Below are positions 22,306 to 34,439 of a stretch of 64,000 nucleotides of DNA, in pieces. The notes below the pieces were generated by a model. That model ran no database searches. It was not told the origin of the DNA and was given only the letters and a program-made list of their open reading frames with translations. The stretch covers positions 3,906,001 through 3,970,000 of the forward strand of contig NC_134941.1 in the NCBI RefSeq assembly GCF_051020765.1. Direction: 5' to 3'. Position 1 is the stretch's first letter. Each line of letters begins with the position of its first letter. Origin of the DNA: Lasioglossum baleicum (Eukaryota; Arthropoda; Insecta; Hymenoptera; Halictidae). A program made the translations under genes and the position numbers.

Positions 22306-23519
22306 CGCCTCCGATGAAAATATTGCAAAAGTTTTTTGTTACAGACACCGCCGGTATCGATCATTTAACTCCCCATGAACGTCTTGCGGTTCGCGTGCTC
22401 GTTTTTGAGGATGACTTCGAGAATACGCCACCGGTCCGTGGTTGCTGAGTCACTCTAGACCCGTTTCTTTGCTCTACGATACAAGTCTCGTTTATAGAGG
22501 AAAGTAATTAGCTGGTTGCTCACTTTTTTGCATTTATAGCTCGTAAAAGTGTTCTGATAAAAACGATACGAGGACGTACTTGTTATATTTAGTTTCGTAG
22601 TGAAATTGGTGGCGCAAGAAATTTTGTTTTCTGTTGGTGTCCTTATAATTAGTGACGAATATGTAAATTCAATTAAATTTTCCCAGTCTTGTACATCGTG
22701 CTGACTCAAAAACATGTTTTAAAATTTATGCACTCTCAGCCATCAATGGCAATGTTTTAGAATTATAAGGTAGCTGTAGAAAATATCAACAAGCCCCTCT
22801 AAAATTTAATTTCATTAAATTATTCTCTAAACCCCATTTACTTAATAAAACATTTAATTTCAGCTACCTTAGTAACTGATTTCTTTAATTGCTATCTGCG
22901 CAAAGAGAGAAGTCTCACAGTACATTTAATTTCATTTCATAGACATTTAATTTCATGGGCATCGCTAGAAAATCTGAATCCTATCGATAGAACTCTTCAA
23001 TCGATCAGACTATAAAAATGCAAAAGAAATCGAATCGAACGTTTATGGAAACACTTATAGAGAAAATCGGAAACAGTTAAGTTCATTACATCCAGAGTTC
23101 TACAGTGATTGATAGAACTTTCTTTTCGATATAACGGAGGAGTTGTGTATGAAAACAGTGCTTAAGCGTTTCTTCATGACTTGGACACTCGTGAAGGAGA
23201 GTAAGAACAATTATGTCCATTATCTGTTGTGTTGGAAATTGTCGTAACGTTAAACACTTACCAGCAAGTATACATTAACCATTGAAGTAGGGGGTGGTTC
23301 ATTAACCACAAACGACGCTGCGGCGATAAAAGTCAGGCAAAATTGTTCGTAGAAATCGTGTGTCACCCGCAGACCTGTCCACCTTAATTGCGAAAGTGTC
23401 CATTATCCCCGACATGGAGGTGTATCTTCGAAATTCGATTTCGATACGCCGCTAAGTCCATCCTCTTCTAACAGATATTAGCTATCTAAACGATTTGAAG
23501 CTTCCAAGCTTTCGGTGGT
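22306..23519. other. Mixed to AT-rich stretch
   Basis: The word CATTTAATTTCA or a near variant recurs at about 22803, 22851, 22922 and 22943. No gene is recognised. Confidence 0.35.
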
Positions 23520-23529
23520 TGCCGGTGCC

Positions 23530-23614
23530 TAATAATAAAAAGTCTTTTAATCTCTTCAATGTTCTAAATTGCATCTACTCACTTTTATCATAAATGCATA
23601 AAAAAGATCCGAAA
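23530..23614 (-). mobile_element. GACTGCGGAT-family fragment
   Basis: It shows the right-hand part only: CTAAATTGCATCTACTCACT, then ATAAATGCATAAAAAAGATCC. Confidence 0.5.
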
Positions 23615-24330
23615 TCTATTGCTTACAATTCTCCACAGTAAAAATTGTATCAGAAGGTTTTATGTTGATGCAACCACACAAACAAAATACTCCTTTTTTC
23701 TTAATTCTATGTTGATGGAACATAATTTAAAGATATTGTCGGATCAGTGTTACGTTGACTTTCCCAATTTTCCTGAACGAACGACGGTGCTGTGCGATAG
23801 TCGGAGAGCGAGATGTATCGAGGGGAAAGAAAAGCGGGAAAGATAGCTATGGCGGGGCGGAGGGATTCCATCGAGCACGGTCAGGCCGAGATGGTCGCTC
23901 ATAAATATTCATACGGGATTCCAGAAGCCAGGAAAACATTCATTCCTGCAGGAGCGCACGTGTGCCTCTCTGCGCATTCGGCAATTTCGCGAACAAATGA
24001 AAAAAAAAAGAAAAAGGAAGAAGAAGCGGCGGGATCTGGCCCGGCATGAGGCCAACGATGAAGAGAAACGAGGGAAATTACCATAGGCCAATTCCTGATC
24101 GGTTGTTACGGTTGCCGTCGAAAACGTACTCGGTCTGTTTAGGGAAGTCGACAGGATTTATGAGGAAAATGTTGCACGAGAGTCGGATATTCAGTTGCAT
24201 TAAGTTTCCATGACTGTCGCGAGGAACGCTGGGATATCGAGAAGAAGAAAGTGCCAGGCTGTTGTACAGGAAGTCGATCTTTTAGTGAAATTTAATGGAA
24301 GATGTTTCTCAGTTGCTAATTTAACTTGTG
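23615..24330. other. GC-richer island with a purine tract
   Basis: A GA- and A-rich tract at about 23996-24030 produces the lysine/glutamate-rich end of a 78-codon frame, which is not a convincing gene. Confidence 0.35.
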
Positions 24331-24712
24331 ATCATTAGACTGCGGATCTTTGTGGAAAATGTTTTTGCTTCTGTTGCAAGAAACTTTCTTTTCTCAATCG
24401 TTTCAGTATATCGGAAGTAATATATTGATAATTTTTTTTTTTAGTTCTTTTTACTGATTCGCAGTCTAGTAATGAGAAAAGATTTTTTAAAATTTGAAAT
24501 TCACTTTTCGAAGACATTTAGATTGCTACCCTTTATTTTTGTATTATTTGATATTCAGGAAACAAACGGTTTTAGTGATTGTACATATGGCAGTATTTGG
24601 CTCCATGTAAATAATAATACATTGATGTTCTTAAATTTTTTAAAGATGTCCACTGCTTCAAATTGTACGTAGCAATTTTTGTTATAAATTCATAAAATCC
24701 GCAATCTGGTGA
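24331..24712. mobile_element. GACTGCGGAT-family copies, composite
   Basis: An end TAGACTGCGGATCTTTGTGG lies at 24338. An internal end CGCAGTCTAG lies at about 24462-24471. A further end TTCATAAAATCCGCAATCTG lies at 24689-24708. Either two copies abut, or one copy was split by a second. Confidence 0.55.
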
Positions 24713-25500
24713 TAAAACGCGCTGGTTAAAGCACCGAGCACGTTGCTGAGATTAAAAGTCAAGTTTAAGAAGGAGTGATAAATAGTGGGAAATTGTTAAA
24801 CTGAGGCAGACGATGCAGTTCGATAAGTATCAGGGAGCTCGCTCGTTAATTTTCATTTATTCGCTTCCGTGTTCTCCACTTTCCTTTTTTATTCGCCGTA
24901 ACGCTCGAGGAGGCCTGTGTTTTGAATTGAATGGCACACTATAAGCTTTCAGGCGTCTAACTCGATCGTCCGTTTCCTTTCGGTTCGCACTTTTCTTGGC
25001 CCTCGGCTCGGTTCTCTCTTTGCGGTGGAACTTTTTTTCCGAGGGAAAACGAAATTTTCTCTTTGTTCTCACTCGATTGAAGACCGTAATTGTTGTACAC
25101 CTCCATTCTTGTTTATCCGATAGGAGCGGAGGAGTAATAGGTTTCCAATTTCCGGTTTCCATCGACTCTCGAAATCGGAATCGCTTTTGCTGCCGCTGCT
25201 CGATACCAAGGAAAACGTCAGACTGAGTCGTACCCACCGGGAAATCGCGTGTGTTTTTCCCTCGGGTTTAACATTCTTATTCGTGGCATAATCTCGTTCA
25301 ATTTCACACACTCGGTGGCATTGATCTTCCGTCGAGCCTTTCACTCTTCCCTTCTCATCGGAATATCGTGAATCCACCAGCGAATCTCTCATGAAAGTTT
25401 AATGCGCCTTCGCTTGAAGTAATCACGCTTCTGAGATAGTTATTGCACATATTAATTAGACTCGTCGGAATCGTCGCGCACCACAGCCGAAAAATTTGAA
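24713..25500. other. GC-richer island without a gene
   Basis: Frames are open on both strands at 24857-25392 with basic, low-order products. No motif is recognised. Confidence 0.35.
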
Positions 25501-26555
25501 GAACCACTTTGGGAAATATTTATGCACATTTTGAACATTTCATTCCGCGGAATTTGCATTTGCTATTGTACATATTTTTCATATGTAAATGCAGCTCAAT
25601 GAAATTGAATAAGACAATATACTAAAGTGAGCTGAAAGTACTAGTATAACTTGTCGTAATTTTTTGGAACTCTTTCATTGGTGCTTACGTAATAAGATGT
25701 TATTCTACAAGATAATAAATTATATATTATATTATTATTAAAATCTCAACAATAAGTAAAGAATGTAAATCTGATAGCTGTATAGATCGTATAAACTCGC
25801 TATGAAATATTGATTAACTTTACAGTAACTAGGTAAATTGTATGTTCAAAGCTAATCATAAAGCAATTAGATACAGTATACGCTTCTAACCTCGCGCATT
25901 TACATTCAATAACTGACGAGGAACAAATAAAATGCAATTTATGTAATTGTATCGTTAACCTTCTTTCGAACTGTGGAAAATTTATGCACGGCAAAGTATC
26001 CTATCTTAAAGAGATAAATATGTATAATGTCTAGACCGCGCGTGGACATTATGAATTTATGATAAAGCCTACGTGAAATACAAAGTAGTGAAAATATTAA
26101 AAAATGTATAACGTCGATTATATTACTTATTAAGGGAATCCACTGAATCTAAATACATATTGAAATCTGCAAGGTGGGGATAAAATAAATAAATAATGCT
26201 ACGACTAAGCCAGAAAGTACATGCTAGTATTTAGTATTTTTAGAAAATTTTTATCTACGTGTTTGCCCCGATTTCGCAAGATTCTTGTTCGGAGAATGCG
26301 CATCGTCGGCGAAATTCGGTGTCAGTGAATGATCATCGGTGATCGCGAGATAAACCGTGCACGGAACACAACGACGCGAATACTGGGAAGTAAGAAATAA
26401 TCGTATTTGTTACTTAGCACAGCAAACAATACAACATCCTGTGTTGGATATAAGATCTGGCCATGAGTCACATCGACTGATATAAACTGCTCGGAGCCAG
26501 TTCGGAAGTGAAGTATTAGGGGTCTTGTTTCCGTCGCGAGAAAACTTTGGTCGAT
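25501..26555. other. AT-rich stretch, nothing recognised
   Basis: No repeat ends or gene are seen. Confidence 0.4.
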
Positions 26556-27325
26556 TCTCTTTTTGCAACAGCGAAACTTATTCCGGGATATCGATCGGAT
26601 TTTCAGGCCGCCTTTTTGCAAACCTTTCCGCGCTGGATCCAGTTTGATTTCAGAAGCAAGGGTTCAGTTTTTAGACCGCGGGAAGTTCGATGATAAATAT
26701 CCGCCTCGCCTAACCACCTCCCGAAGAATTCTTCTCTCATTTTCTTTCTTTTCTCTACCGTCAAGAAAAATCCACCAAGGCCACAAATCTCTCTTTCGTT
26801 ACTGTTCCTTCTCGCCCGGGGGCTTTCTTTGATTCCCGAACATGGACTGAGTCTCCCGTTAATTTCAATCTTCATAAATCTCGCGGGTTGGCTCATTTTT
26901 TCGAAAGTCCCGTTCCGGAGGAGCATTCACGAGGAGTTGCGTTACGGGATATACTCGTCGAATGAATTTTCTGGCCTACTTACCTTCGCATTTGCCCGGG
27001 AGTCTATTTCTCATTCAGCTCAAAGCTTGGTTGCTCGCTCCGCCGGAAAACGCTCCTCGTTCCGTTTCACTTCCTTCCCGGAGAGGCAAATTCCGAAAAT
27101 TTAAGAAGATCGCGCGCCATCGCGTCGCACCACCGCGTTCCCCCTTCTCCCCGCATCTGCAAAATCGTGAGCCGAAAGTTAGATCGCGCTAATTTCATTT
27201 TCACGGAAGGAACGCTCGAACCCGACCCCAGCTACCGTTTCTCAAGATAACATACTGTCACGACTCTGTTCGGCAACTGAATTCGTCAGACCGACCCGTG
27301 AACACGTCTCTCCGCTCGAGTTATG
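26556..27325. other. GC-richer island without a gene
   Basis: Overlapping frames on both strands (89, 107, 91 and 76 codons) show no known domain. CpG-rich throughout. Confidence 0.35.
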
Positions 27326-27329
27326 TTCT

Positions 27330-27420
27330 ATTGTCCCTCGGGTGAAAAATTTCAACTGGAAATAAAATGTTAGAATGGTAACTCATCTGCACAAGAATGC
27401 GATATTTCAAGATTTCTCAC
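27330..27420. repeat. Repeat shared with 29636-29720
   Basis: GGTGAAAAATTTCAACTGGA, AATGTTAGAATGGTAACTC and CAAGAATGCGATATTTCAAG match GGTGAGAAATTTCAGATAGA, AATGTTGGAATGGTATCTC and CAAGAATGCAATGCTTCATG at 29636-29715 in the same order. Confidence 0.6.
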
Positions 27421-27497
27421 CCACACGAGACAATATTTACACTGCGTCTATGCAATAAAAAGAAAGCAAGTTATGTGGCCATTGCATTAGTTATAAC

Positions 27498-27696
27498 TAG
27501 ACTGCGAATTTTATGCATTTATGACAAAAATCGGTACGTACAACTTAAAACTGTGGACGTATTAAAAAGATTGAAGGCCTCTAGTGTATTAGTTTCATCT
27601 TAATAAGATAATTAAAAGAAGAATGGAATTTTCATTTGGCTCCTGTCTTACAATCATCGCAAACCTTTCTTAGTTTGCATAAAGATCCGCAGTCTA
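27498..27696. mobile_element. GACTGCGGAT-family element, complete reference copy
   Basis: The ends are TAGACTGCGAATTTTATGCA and GCATAAAGATCCGCAGTCTA. Outside both ends stands the self-complementary word GTTATAAC, so the true terminal repeat may be longer than the conserved core and the target duplication cannot be fixed. The element is about 200 bp and non-coding. TA at each edge would suit a Tc1/mariner relative, unproven. Confidence 0.75.
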
Positions 27697-28076
27697 GTTA
27701 TAACTTTAAAAAAGAAGGAGAAAAAGAAGGGCAGATGGATGAAGGAATGGTTTAAAATAAGTTAGTGCGGAATGAATTAAATTTTTCAACTAACTGCGAC
27801 TTCGTATTGTTCATTTTTTTATCCTGTTGCTATATACTCTTTACTCTTGATATTCCATAAAGCAGGTAAGCTCTGATGCACCTCGATACATTCTAAAATG
27901 AGTTTTCTTTCTTCCTCTTTTTCATTCGATGTTCACTTTGCGACTGTGATGATAGAACTGAGCCAATATTGCGTAATATTACCCACAGACGAAGCAATAT
28001 TTACGAGATTGTACAATAAAAATCAAACTCCTTTTGATTGACTCAATATATTGCGCAATCTTTCAATTTGATTTAC
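27697..28076. other. AT-rich spacer, nothing recognised
   Basis: No gene. Confidence 0.35.
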
Positions 28077-28145
28077 GACGATCAATATTATTGTATAATA
28101 CAATATCAATTATTGTGCAATATATTGACGATAATATTGATCGTC
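28077..28145. repeat. Hairpin with 15-bp perfect arms
   Basis: GACGATCAATATTAT at 28077-28091 is complementary to 28131-28145. The inner part repeats CAATAT words. It stands 10 bp before the TTAA of the next element. Confidence 0.6.
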
Positions 28146-28155
28146 TAGGGGCCGC

Positions 28156-28872
28156 TTAACACTAAACCTACCACCACCGGACAAAATGACCGGTTCCAGA
28201 TTTATTATTTAACAATTATTGCGAAATAGTAAAAATGATTTTATAAGAATTGATTGTATAAATATCTTTAGTAGAGCACGTATTATAATAGGAGCCGCAC
28301 AAAGTCTGAATAAAATCAATCTTGTCATTTTTATAAGGGAACATGTACCAGTTACTTTTAAGCATAGTTGTGTAGAATTACAATTGAATTACTCCAGGAA
28401 TTATAATTGCGAAGTATATAATTGAATTACATTGTAATTCAGTCATATTGTAATTTATAATTCAGATCTTCATTCAATTAAATTACAATGTAATTCGTAA
28501 TTGCAATTGGAGTACAATTATAAAATAGCGTTACGTATTATGAAGGAGGACGAAGGATAGAAACTACGCCGCATAGACAGCAAACAAGTATATGAAAGAA
28601 ACAAAAAAATATATCGCATTTCTTCAAAGTTCTGGGCTATAATTTGGAAAGCTGTATTTTAATTAAATATATTGTATTTCAATTATATTGTATTTCAATT
28701 ACACATCTGATTAAAATACTCACAATTAGTAATTGAATTAATTGAAAGATTTGTATTGTGAAATTCACTTACGACGTAGTTGAATTACTATATAATTAAA
28801 ATACAATGTAATTCAACTGTGTAATTGAATTAGCACCATTCTGCTTTTAAGGTTCAGTAGGTATAGTGTTAA
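28156..28872 (+). mobile_element. TTAA-flanked element (CACTAAACC family) split by a hAT-like insert
   Basis: It starts TTAACACTAAACCTACCACC and ends GTAGGTATAGTG then TTAA. Without the insert and one duplication copy it is 220 bp, close to the 217 bp of the copy at 57109-57325. The left palindrome is CCGGACAAAATGACCGG, slightly decayed. Confidence 0.75.
28363..28843. mobile_element. hAT-like non-autonomous insert with 8-bp duplication
   Basis: The exact 8-bp repeat CTTTTAAG stands on both sides (28355-28362 and 28844-28851). The ends CATAGTTGTGTAG and, in complement, CAGAATGGTGCTA are weakly inverted. The interior consists largely of self-complementary ATTGAATTACATTGTAATTC-type words. The duplication length and CA-start suit hAT. 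Confidence 0.6.
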
Positions 28873-29290
28873 GTATCTCACACAGGTAACAGGTTTCTGA
28901 AACAATATGTTCAACTATTTTAAAGATATTGTTTACGGTACACCGCCAAGAGAGTTAAACGACTTACAAACTCAGATAAAAAAGGCATGAGTATCCGTAT
29001 TCAGTGCAGCATTAGCACGAAGTACCAGGAATGTAATCAACACAGCTCAGAAATGCATTCTTCTTAATGAAAGTCATACTGCTACACGGTATGCATTCTT
29101 GCTAATGAAATTCATACTGAACACGATATGCAGTTTTATTAATTTGTAGTCGCAATATATAAGTAAATAAAATGTTACGAAATGTATGATGTATGTTATT
29201 TCTAACCTTTTACGACCTTGGAGATCATTGTATTACATACAATGGAGGTCATTGTATTACATACGAGTGAAGTATTTATTTTATTTACTC
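28873..29290. repeat. Short tandem repeats in an AT-rich spacer
   Basis: About 2.5 units of 37-38 bp (ATGCATTCTT, TAATGAAA, TCATACTG) start at 29053, 29091 and 29128. A 20-bp near-duplicate of GATCATTGTATTACATAC follows at about 29222-29266. Confidence 0.6.
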
Positions 29291-29830
29291 AGATTGTCCT
29301 ATTCAAAATATTCGAGAAATTAATTCCTTATGGAAAATGTTATTCGTTTATGTCTGATTCGAGTGACTCTTTAACTCGAAATTAAATGTTATAATGGTAA
29401 CAGTGTATTATATAAAAAGTAATATTCTATAATTTTATCAATTATTGCATTGATTCAGTATTAATTGACTTTTACTAAAAGTGTTTGAGGAATTTATTGC
29501 TTAAGAAAAATGTTATTGGTTTATGTTTCAGGTATGTACCGACTTTTATACACTGGGGCTGTTCAATACTCTTGAACTATTAAAATAGGAAACTGATGTT
29601 TGAGACGATGACATCAATCTGAAGAATTATCGCTTCGGTGAGAAATTTCAGATAGAAATAGAATGTTGGAATGGTATCTCAGATACTCAAGAATGCAATG
29701 CTTCATGATTTTATTTACTCGACGTTTATTGAGTATTACTGAAAGTATTCGAGGAATTTATTTCTTAAGAAAAACGTTATTCATTCGTGTGTTAGGTATG
29801 TATTTGTTTTACTAGTTACAAAATCAAACA
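29291..29830. repeat. Three diverged copies of a 170-260 bp unit
   Basis: The anchor TTCGAGGAATTTATTNCTTA recurs at 29311, 29484 and 29748, followed each time by AAAATGTTATT or AAAACGTTATT and a TTTATGT or TCGTGTG block. The spacing is uneven, so later insertions or deletions have occurred. The third unit is preceded by the block also present at 27330-27420. Confidence 0.55.
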
Positions 29831-29867
29831 AAACGGTGTCTAGTAAAATAATATCAATTTTAACTTA

Positions 29868-29900
29868 ACAAAATTTTATTTTGCATGAAGATCCACACTT
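29868..29900. mobile_element. GACTGCGGAT-family end fragment
   Basis: TTTTATTTTGCATGAAGATCC stands directly before the next copy in the opposite orientation. Confidence 0.4.
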
Positions 29901-29910
29901 TACTAATAAC

Positions 29911-30333
29911 TATACTGCGGATCTTTATGCAAAATAAAAATTCTCTGCATCGATTGCAAGGAATAGAAACTAATAAATTGAACGTTATTTCTTCCCTTAA
30001 CCTTCATACGTTCCTAAAAAATAGTTGCATATAAAAGTCTAGAATAATTTCTCATCTATTACTATTTTACACTTTAAAACGACAAGTTATGTTTCGTTTA
30101 TAGCGTCACACTTTAAAGAAATACATCTCGTAACACAAACAGAAAGAGATGAATTATTTTACAGTATGTAAGAATAGTAAATTGATGAATTTTCGCCCTG
30201 AGGAACGTATGAGGGTTAATGATTTGAATAGAAGAGAAATCGTATATTGACATCTTCAATTTTTAAAATTTTCCAACACTTTTCAATTTCATCTCCTCAA
30301 TTTTACTATAAATGCATAAAGATCTGCAGTCTA
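29911..30333 (+). mobile_element. GACTGCGGAT-family element carrying a TTAA insert
   Basis: It starts TATACTGCGGATCTTTATGC and ends GATCTGCAGTCTA. Outside the insert it matches the copy at 16408-16603 in order: CTGCATCGATTGCAAGGAA, the TTAA site, TGACATCTTC, CCAACACTTTTCAATTTCATC. Confidence 0.8.
30001..30215. mobile_element. piggyBac-like 215-bp TTAA element
   Basis: The ends CCTTCATACGTTCCT and, in complement, CCCTCATACGTTCCT match at 14 of 15 bases. TTAA stands on both sides (29997-30000 and 30216-30219). The related host copy at 16408-16603 has one TTAA at the same place, so both the boundaries and the TTAA duplication are confirmed within the window. It is non-coding and needs a transposase from elsewhere. 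Confidence 0.85.
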
Positions 30334-32121
30334 CTAATAACCATTGAACACATCTTTAAGGATTTGCCATTCTCAAGTAATAGCTTACTTGTTGGATAAT
30401 AACTATGATTTTGATGATGACAATGTTCCAAAAAAACCATAACACATTTCAACTGTGAATATAGTTCATATAGTTAATTAAAAAAAAAGAAATTCAAAAG
30501 AGCGCTGATAAAATTGCCCGAAAGATGAGACTGAAACAAGGAAATGAAGCAGGTTCTTTAGTTCGCCTTCTGCCAAAGTGGCCTCGATCTCCACGTAAAA
30601 AATCGCTGCCACGAGGAAACGCTTTTTGCGACTCTAATTGCATACTTTCTACGCTTTAGAAAATATTTTCCGCCGTCGACGCTAATAGGAGGACAGAAAC
30701 AACAACGCAGGAATATTGCATAACTGTATGGATAAACAATATGCTGCGATAGAAACAGGTTTCGAAATTAAAATTGTACTCTGTTCAATATTTAGGTTGG
30801 AAATTCTTCGGGCAAAGAACGGGAGATTTTGTAAACGACCATGCTCGAACCTCCCGCAATTTTCTCGCAATTGTTGCATTAATACTTTGCGGATTAAATT
30901 GGATCGGAACTGACGTCCAATTAGCGAAAACATTTTTCCGTAACTCGAGTTTAATGTACGTACGTTGTCGGTATTAAATTAATTTGTATACTTCTGTAGC
31001 AAAGAGCATGGCCGGATACAATGGATCGTGTTTGAATCGAATTGTTCTCGCCGGTGCCCGATTGTTAAACAGAAGTGACAGTTCAACACAGCGTTCGATA
31101 TTTTTAATTTATTATTTAATGCTATTTGAGGTGAAAATTTTCATACATTGTTGTACATTTCTGTACGTTTTGTACGTGGCCCTGTAAAACTCGATATGAT
31201 GAAAATGTTTACATAATGCACCTCTCTTTTTTTATTACACCATGCTTTCTATTGTTTTTTATTAAACTCTATTCTATTTATTATATTCTATCAAAAAAAA
31301 TTTCTATGCTTAACCTGATATAATTTCGTCAAAAATTATCGTGCGACGATAAATTTGGACTCATTTTAAAGCCAGAAGCCCCTACTTTCATAGTATCTCG
31401 CCCATTTTATACTAAAATTTATTTTATGAAGTAGTAAGCGAGAAAATGATGATGCGTTTTTTCTCGAAAATAACATTTAGACGTCTGTGAAAACTTGGAA
31501 AAATTTTTTTCGTGACTGAAACCACTATAGATTCTAGTATTACAACAAATGTCGCATCGTTTAATTGGGATAACGCTGTTATGTTCTAGTATACTAATGA
31601 AATTCGTGTGGAAAGTACTTCTCCATCTGGCATAGTCTCGTTGAAGCACCACTAGACTTCCTTTTGTTTAGCTTCAGAAAATGTAAACTCTCGCTGAAAT
31701 GTGTTTCGAAGGGACGAGAGAGTGCGGAAACAAGGTTTTACAACGCTGTGGCAATTTAGAATTTTTGTTGCATTTTATGCAGCCCCAAATTACGTCTTTT
31801 CACTAGAGTTATCGTGTCAAAGTAGGTTTATACATCCTGGAGCAACTTGTGCAGGGCAATTAAACTCCAAGTTAGATGTTTTTGTGAGAATAACAGTATA
31901 AATGGAAGTTTATATCAAAGAATTCTTGCTATGAAATCAAGATTTACAAAACTATAGAATACGATTTGATTAATTGTTTCTGTATCAACTAGTTTTCATG
32001 TAATTCTTAACCGTACTTAATTTTTCTATACGGTAAAATAAAAAAATTGTCTCTTATAGGAAACATTGAAGTTGATGTAATTGAAATATTTCGTATATTA
32101 AAATAAGTAACATCATTAAAG
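30334..32121. other. AT-rich to mixed stretch, nothing recognised
   Basis: A slightly GC-richer part lies at about 30540-31190, with frames open on both strands (83 and 65 codons) and no known motif. No gene. Confidence 0.4.
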
Positions 32122-32494
32122 TTCAATTAACAGTCAGCATAGCACAGTGATTATAGGTTTAACAATTCTGTGTGTCTATTCTATGCATTTATGACGAAAT
32201 TAAGTAGATGCAATTTAAAACAGTCGAAACATTAGAAGAATTTAAAAATACTCTTATATTGTTTTCAAACTGTCTAATATTAAGAAAGAAAATTAATTTT
32301 TGTTTCATTTCACGTACAAAAATTTTCATTTTGCATAAAGATCCGCTGTCTAATTATAGTTGCAATAATTGTAAACCGATACGTATATAATCGATCATTT
32401 GACCGGTGATAGTTTAGCGGTAAATATTGCAATCAAATGAAATTACCAATGTTTCATGAAGCACGATTTAATTAAGTAAAATTTGCATTCAAAA
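32122..32494 (+). repeat. Direct duplication, copy 1 (373 bp)
   Basis: The unit starts TTCAATTAACAGTCAGCATA and contains a whole GACTGCGGAT-family element (about 32165-32360) plus a stub of the CACTAAACC family (ATTTGACCGGTGATAGTTTA). Copy 2 follows immediately. Confidence 0.85.
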
Positions 32495-32868
32495 TTCAAT
32501 TAACAATCGGCGTAGCACAGTAATTATAGGTTTAACAATTCTGTGTGTCTATTCTATGCATTTATGACCAAATTGAGTAGATGCAATTTAAAACAGATGA
32601 AACATTAGGAGAATTAAAAAAAATCCTGTTATATTATTTTCGATCTTTCTAATATTAAGAAAGAACATTAATTTTTATTTCACTTCACGTACAAAAATTT
32701 TTATTTTGCATAAAGATCCGCTGTCTAATTATAGTCGCAACAATTGTAAACCGATATGTATAAAATCGGTCATTTGACCGGTCATAGTTTAGCGTTAAAT
32801 ATTGCAAAGAAATGAAATTACCAATGTTTCGTGAAGCACGATTTAATTAAGTGAAATGTGCATTCAAA
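32495..32868 (+). repeat. Direct duplication, copy 2
   Basis: It starts TTCAATTAACAATCGGCGTA and repeats the order of copy 1 to CATTCAAAT. The two copies have drifted at many single sites. The stub here reads CGGTCATTTGACCGG then TCATAGTTTAGCG and TTAA. Confidence 0.85.
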
Positions 32869-32869
32869 T

Positions 32870-33460
32870 CTGACAGTACGCAAGAAGAAAATCGTTCGAC
32901 AGACTTAATGGAAAGGGTTCTTCCGGCTGCATGTGCCCAATGGGATAAAGGCCGGCGAGAAATTTATAATCCAAGCGTTTATTTCGAATATTCTCCGGTG
33001 AGCTTTCAAGGAGGGTAGCGATCTACTCCCGAGGCGTTCGTTTTGAATTCTTTCCGTCTCTGGAAAATTGTGCAGGGGCGAGCGGGGGAGCGGACTATTA
33101 GGGCTTATCACGAGTCGCCCCGAATCCCGTGAAATTTTATACCACCGTCTGCTTTTAAATGCCGCGGGTCGTCGGGCGAGGAACTCTTTTGAGGGCAAGA
33201 GGAACATCCAGCCTTAATGGGAAATAATAAGGAACGTGGTCGTGCGCTCGATAGCGAGTACTTCTCGAGAGATACGAGCAGGGCCGTACACAACCGATCC
33301 TTCGCCTCTGCTTACTCTAGAAAATCATTCGAAATCGTGCAAGCAGAGGAAGAAGCAAAGAGTGATGCAGAGAGCTGCTTCAATATTGTATCATTTACGT
33401 CCATAATGGATGCCACAGTATCTATAACTTTCTCGAAATTTTTTAGCGATTGAAGAACAG
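32870..33460. other. GC-richer island without a gene
   Basis: Frames of 100, 61 and 78 codons on both strands show no known protein feature. Confidence 0.35.
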
Positions 33461-33693
33461 CAAAAGTGTGGGTAATAGAGAAATGAGGACAGTTTCTACA
33501 GTATAATTGGTTCTGTACGATCTACTCAAGAACGTTAGTGGATCATTGGAGGCTCGGATTCAGAGATCAACAATTTGTCTTATCGTTTGTACAAGATTGT
33601 ATAGCGTTTAGTGGAGTTTAAGGTACTTAAATGATGCACATCCTCTATTAAGATTGAATTGAAATGAATATTAGGTTCGTTTATTTGTTATTA

Positions 33694-33735
33694 TTAGGCA
33701 GCAGATTTTATGCATTCATGACGAAAAGGAGCAGC
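33694..33735 (+). mobile_element. GACTGCGGAT-family end fragment
   Basis: TTAGGCAGCAGATTTTATGC followed by ATTCATGACGAAAA is the left end only. Confidence 0.5.
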
Positions 33736-33739
33736 GATT

Positions 33740-34420
33740 CGCCGATTGTTCATCGCTGTTTATTTCAGCTTCGAAATCGTTTAGCAGAATCACACGTGTC
33801 GTTATCGCTCGATAAACTTGAGCCAAGTGTGTGTACACTTCCTCGCGAGCTCTTTTTATATCGTTCGCAATAGATTCCGTGCTCGGGCACGATTTATCGC
33901 GAGTAAATCTCTGTTCGGTGTTTCGCTTTTAGTGCAACAGTAAAGACCGACAGACCGATTGCCCCGGGTTCCGCTCGTAAAATCGGGATTTGGTCGCCGA
34001 CGACAGCAAGTTTTCGGGCGCGCGGAACGTGGCCGTAGCTGCTATAGCTCGGATAAAGATGATCGGAACGGGGAGGGAGGGCTCGAAACTGTTTTCCTGC
34101 CAGGGCCTGGTTCGATTACGGCCCTGGACTTACGGTGCACTGGCGTTTTAATGCCTAACGAGAAGCCGCCGATCTCCTCTCGAACAGCCGGGCGAAAGCT
34201 ACTTTCTCGCCGTGCCGCGCGATCTTTCGTTTCATGGGGAACCCGTGAACGACAATCCTGCACGATTTTCCATTCGACTGGTATTATCTTCAGCGAACGT
34301 CAATCCGTTTAGAGTTTAGATTCTTGCGCCGTGTCTGACTCCTGCGGCCGAATTTACTTGCGCGTCTTCGTTGCGTCGCGCAGTGGGCTGTTTTCACGAT
34401 CTAGCTGGACAAAATTTAAT
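33740..34420. other. GC-richer island without a gene
   Basis: A 117-codon plus frame and a 73-codon minus frame overlap over 33959-34312. Both are low in order, and no domain is seen. Confidence 0.35.
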
Positions 34421-34439
34421 TTTAATAATGATCCGGATA

